Positions 63,201 to 64,000 of a DNA stretch of 64,000 bases are shown piece after piece. Origin of the DNA: Sinomonas sp. P10A9 (GTDB lineage Bacteria; Actinomycetota; Actinomycetes; Actinomycetales; Micrococcaceae). Where the stretch lies: the NCBI RefSeq assembly GCF_041022165.1, contig NZ_CP163302.1, positions 3,720,001-3,784,000 of the forward strand, in the 5' to 3' direction. The position numbers were made by a program, and so were the translations under genes. Below the pieces are notes generated by a model. That model saw only the letters and a list, made by a program, of their open reading frames with translations, ran no database searches and was not told the origin of the DNA. Each line of letters begins with the position of its first letter. Positions within the stretch are counted from its first letter, which is position 1.

Positions 63201-63775
63201 TCGAAGACCTGGGCGTCGGGGAAGAGGTCCTCGAGCGCGGACCGTGTGAAGCTCCTGCTGTGTCCAGTGCCGGTGATGCCCTCGACCGCCGCGATGTCGA
63301 GCGGGACCGAGTCGATGAGGTAGAACCGGCCCAGACTCGACTCCGTGCCGTTCTTGGGCAGGTCGAAGAGGGCCGTGAGCGTGTACGAGGTACCCGCGGC
63401 GTTGCTATAGGTGAGGGCGATGGCGCTCCAGGTTGCCCCAGGCCGCTGGAAGGCGCTCGCTTGGCCCTCGCCGACGGCAACGTCGCCGACCTTGCCGCGC
63501 ATGTACGTGTACGTGGTGCGACGGTCCTCGCTGTGGCCTGTGCGCGCCGCGGCCGCCTCGTTCGAGCGGGGGCGGGCATCGAAGACCCGGGCGATCGCGT
63601 CGAACAGCGTCGACTTGCCCACGCCCGAGTTTCCCGTGAGCATCGTCCCCGCGCGGTCCACGTGCATCGTGTGGGCACCGTGGAACGTGCCCCAGTTGAC
63701 CACCTGCACGAGGGCAAGGCGGTACTGGCCCGGGTTGATGTCCGTGCCGAGCGGGAGCATGGCGGCGACGCTCAC
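60248..63775 (-). CDS. mksB: Condensin-like SMC ATPase MksB/JetC
   Basis: 1175 residues from GTG 63775, which overlaps the mksE stop (GTGA) and has AGGAGG 7 nt upstream. N-terminal ATPase half with Walker A GNSGVGKST (48-56). Long coiled-coil arms run through most of the body. The C-terminal signature is MSGGERQRF (1054-1062), with Walker B GTVMMDEAF (about 1086-1094). This SbcC/MksB-type layout belongs to the Mks/Wadjet complex that condenses and cleaves circular plasmid DNA. No nuclease (MksG/JetD) gene follows, so the order fits the corynebacterial mksGFEB type with mksB last. A low-complexity insert (SSAGASAGASGG, TAHDVAG) lies before the last domain. Confidence 0.9.
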   Translation of the reverse strand: MSVAAMLPLGTDINPGQYRLALVQVVNWGTFHGAHTMHVDRAGTMLTGNSGVGKSTLFDAIARVFDARPRSNEAAAARTGHSEDRRTTYTYMRGKVGDVAVGEGQASAFQRPGATWSAIALTYSNAAGTSYTLTALFDLPKNGTESSLGRFYLIDSVPLDIAAVEGITGTGHSRSFTRSALEDLFPDAQVFDVHKNFAERFRRLLGISSDQALPLLRVIQAGKGLGGSVNSFFRDQVLDPPATLAAADEVVEEFGNLVSIRQRLEDVRLQRDQLAPVPQLNQEYEAALSEAARLRELADEPFDAVRQSHAVAVQERLITGIRQRAEAKAKELSAERHRRDALATELRSLEAEYNSAGGNQISTLEQARDNATMGLHLRREIEAAAKAGMHDAGLDVPFSAEGWAAAHLQAAEALARLEGDADALREARFDAFEAHATAKRELARAREELVAMSQSKSLLPQNAVENRAAIAEALGVAEDEMPFGGELIDLAEEAECWRPAAERALRSLATTLLVPGEHFAAVTRWLDANPVRGAVRAVDLSSRVPGARPALKAVGERDLLAKLDILDSGEHADSGRYVRERIAVDFAYVCVEDPEELAGLERGLSLGGVVKRGQGTVEKDDRFAARGDYVLGFDNASKVEFLAARILDLEASLTAAAEAAQASEDSHQGLSRRLEALGRVARDERGWDEVSSSAAEDELRRIGARLEDALAAQSDLEPLRAKVEEVRAEHQASTEGAAVLQSEYRQLDAQLSTADRLLEAARTRLADAPPSAAAAGTLSPLFAEFGEPEDQHDLERIAAEVHARLGARVHAAESRAQAAAERLTRIFEQFQRDWGSAVSADHGTSIGAASAFEARYRQIVSEGLPAQEAQFREFFAQRTHESFSTLLHLLDEERRGIAARILPLNSILAGVDFHDGSFLELDIRQTVPASAKQFKDAIVSALKARHAPSSAGASAGASGGAASTAHDVAGSPRAAGESSQDADQLTVRYKTLEALVKRLSSQTPEDRRWRSDVLDTRTHVFISCKEHRVSRDAGNGTPEGPRDEVFVHADTGSMSGGERQRFTAFIMAAALSYQLGIAEHGFTGYGTVMMDEAFVLASEEFAGQGIAALHEFGFQLLLAAPENVIDLSRYLGSVTEILRDKRTNRSGLIEGPPAGTASSPGDPASQANPVDIVLR

Positions 63776-64000
63776 AGGGAGGCCTCCTGCTCCTCGTCGC
63801 CGAGGTCACCCCCAGTGAGCCCGACGTCACCCCCAGTGCCGCCGACGTCACCCCCAGCGACGCCGAGGTCACCCCCAGTGAGCCCGACGTCACCCCCAAT
63901 GAGCCCGAGGTCACCCCCTGTGCCCTCGAGATCGGGGGCTTCGAGGTCGTCCGACCCGTCCACGTCCTCGGCGGCGTCGACCTCCAAGGCGAGCTGGCCG
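63772..64000 (-). CDS. MksE/JetB-like subunit, 3' end only (runs off the right edge)
   Basis: Only about 75 C-terminal residues are in the window: an acidic segment EVDAAEDVDGSDDLEAPDLE, then six GGD(V/L)Gxx heptads and DEEQEASL. None of it is conserved domain. The identity rests on position: its stop overlaps the start of mksB, where MksE (DUF4194-type) is normally found. Confidence 0.55.
   Translation of the reverse strand, partial: GQLALEVDAAEDVDGSDDLEAPDLEGTGGDLGLIGGDVGLTGGDLGVAGGDVGGTGGDVGLTGGDLGDEEQEASL
63801..63925 (-). repeat. 21-bp tandem repeat, six units, in the mksE tail
   Basis: Six heptapeptide units (GGDLGLI, GGDVGLT, GGDLGVA, GGDVGGT, GGDVGLT, GGDLGDE) are encoded by a 21-bp unit containing GGGGGTGAC. 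Units differ mostly at the last two codons. Confidence 0.92.

Noticed and set aside
63801..63925. CRISPR-like array (regular 21-bp repeats)
   Set aside because: Units are contiguous without spacers and keep a reading frame; it is a protein repeat.

Overview
This window is about 70% G+C and reads as a chromosomal segment of a Micrococcaceae actinobacterium of the Arthrobacter/Sinomonas type. The grounds are the 16S sequence, a 16S-23S spacer without tRNA that carries the actinobacterial boxA-like leader motif, zinc-free S14/L28/L33 proteins, a mycobacterial MhuD-type heme monooxygenase, LCP and Mks proteins, and many genes whose start codon directly follows a -10 hexamer. The genus is an inference. 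I see no insertion sequence, prophage, tRNA or CRISPR array.

Layout. 1-3950 (minus strand): 5' end of 23S rRNA, spacer, complete 16S, rRNA leader and promoter, then an MBL-fold hydrolase. 4033-4806 (minus): rpmB-rpmG-rpsN and a strong terminator. 5039-8166: an ArsR-SRPBCC pair, an F420-reductase-like Rossmann protein, another SRPBCC protein and an alpha/beta hydrolase. 8258-14784: a long acyl-CoA dehydrogenase, an amino-acid permease and glycogen debranching enzyme GlgX. 14886-19659: a small three-helix protein, a FadR-type regulator coupled to a soluble Cache-domain protein, an M20 amidohydrolase and a DHA2 MFS transporter. 19810-27261: a PucR regulator divergent from a four-gene operon (GabT-type aminotransferase, CaiB/BaiF CoA-transferase, glutaryl-CoA-dehydrogenase-like enzyme, aldehyde dehydrogenase). 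Together these would convert 5-aminovalerate through glutarate and glutaryl-CoA to crotonyl-CoA.

27395-38079: a membrane protein, two TetR regulators each divergent from their likely target (an alpha/beta hydrolase and a GT1 glycosyltransferase), an overlapping GST / class I amidotransferase / 3-hydroxyisobutyryl-CoA-hydrolase operon, a DUF222-HNH protein and an enoyl-CoA hydratase. 38288-41338: a flavin electron-transfer cluster (ferric-reductase-like membrane protein, FMN-binding protein, ApbE). 41417-43789: a second ArsR-led operon with three SRPBCC genes and a clear palindromic operator. 43868-49610: SGNH hydrolase and MarR pair, a frameshifted phosphoesterase, a secreted protein, a luciferase-like monooxygenase and GluQ. 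49677-52064: type III polyketide synthase with an FAD monooxygenase. 52160-60050: DUF2183 phosphatase-like protein, GNAT-AAA+ fusion, NERD protein, MhuD-like protein, Bcr/CflA exporter, second SGNH hydrolase and LCP protein. 60248-64000: condensin-like MksB/JetC and the 3' end of MksE/JetB of an Mks (Wadjet) operon that continues past the right edge.

The most unusual recurring signal is short in-frame tandem repeats in protein tails and linkers. At both ArsR-SRPBCC junctions the repeat unit is itself a Shine-Dalgarno-like sequence placed just 5' of the coupled SRPBCC start codon, so copy number could tune downstream translation. A second recurring signal is the 9-mer CGTCGTGCG, found 20 times on the two strands. 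Several copies lie in non-conserved insertions inside conserved enzymes.
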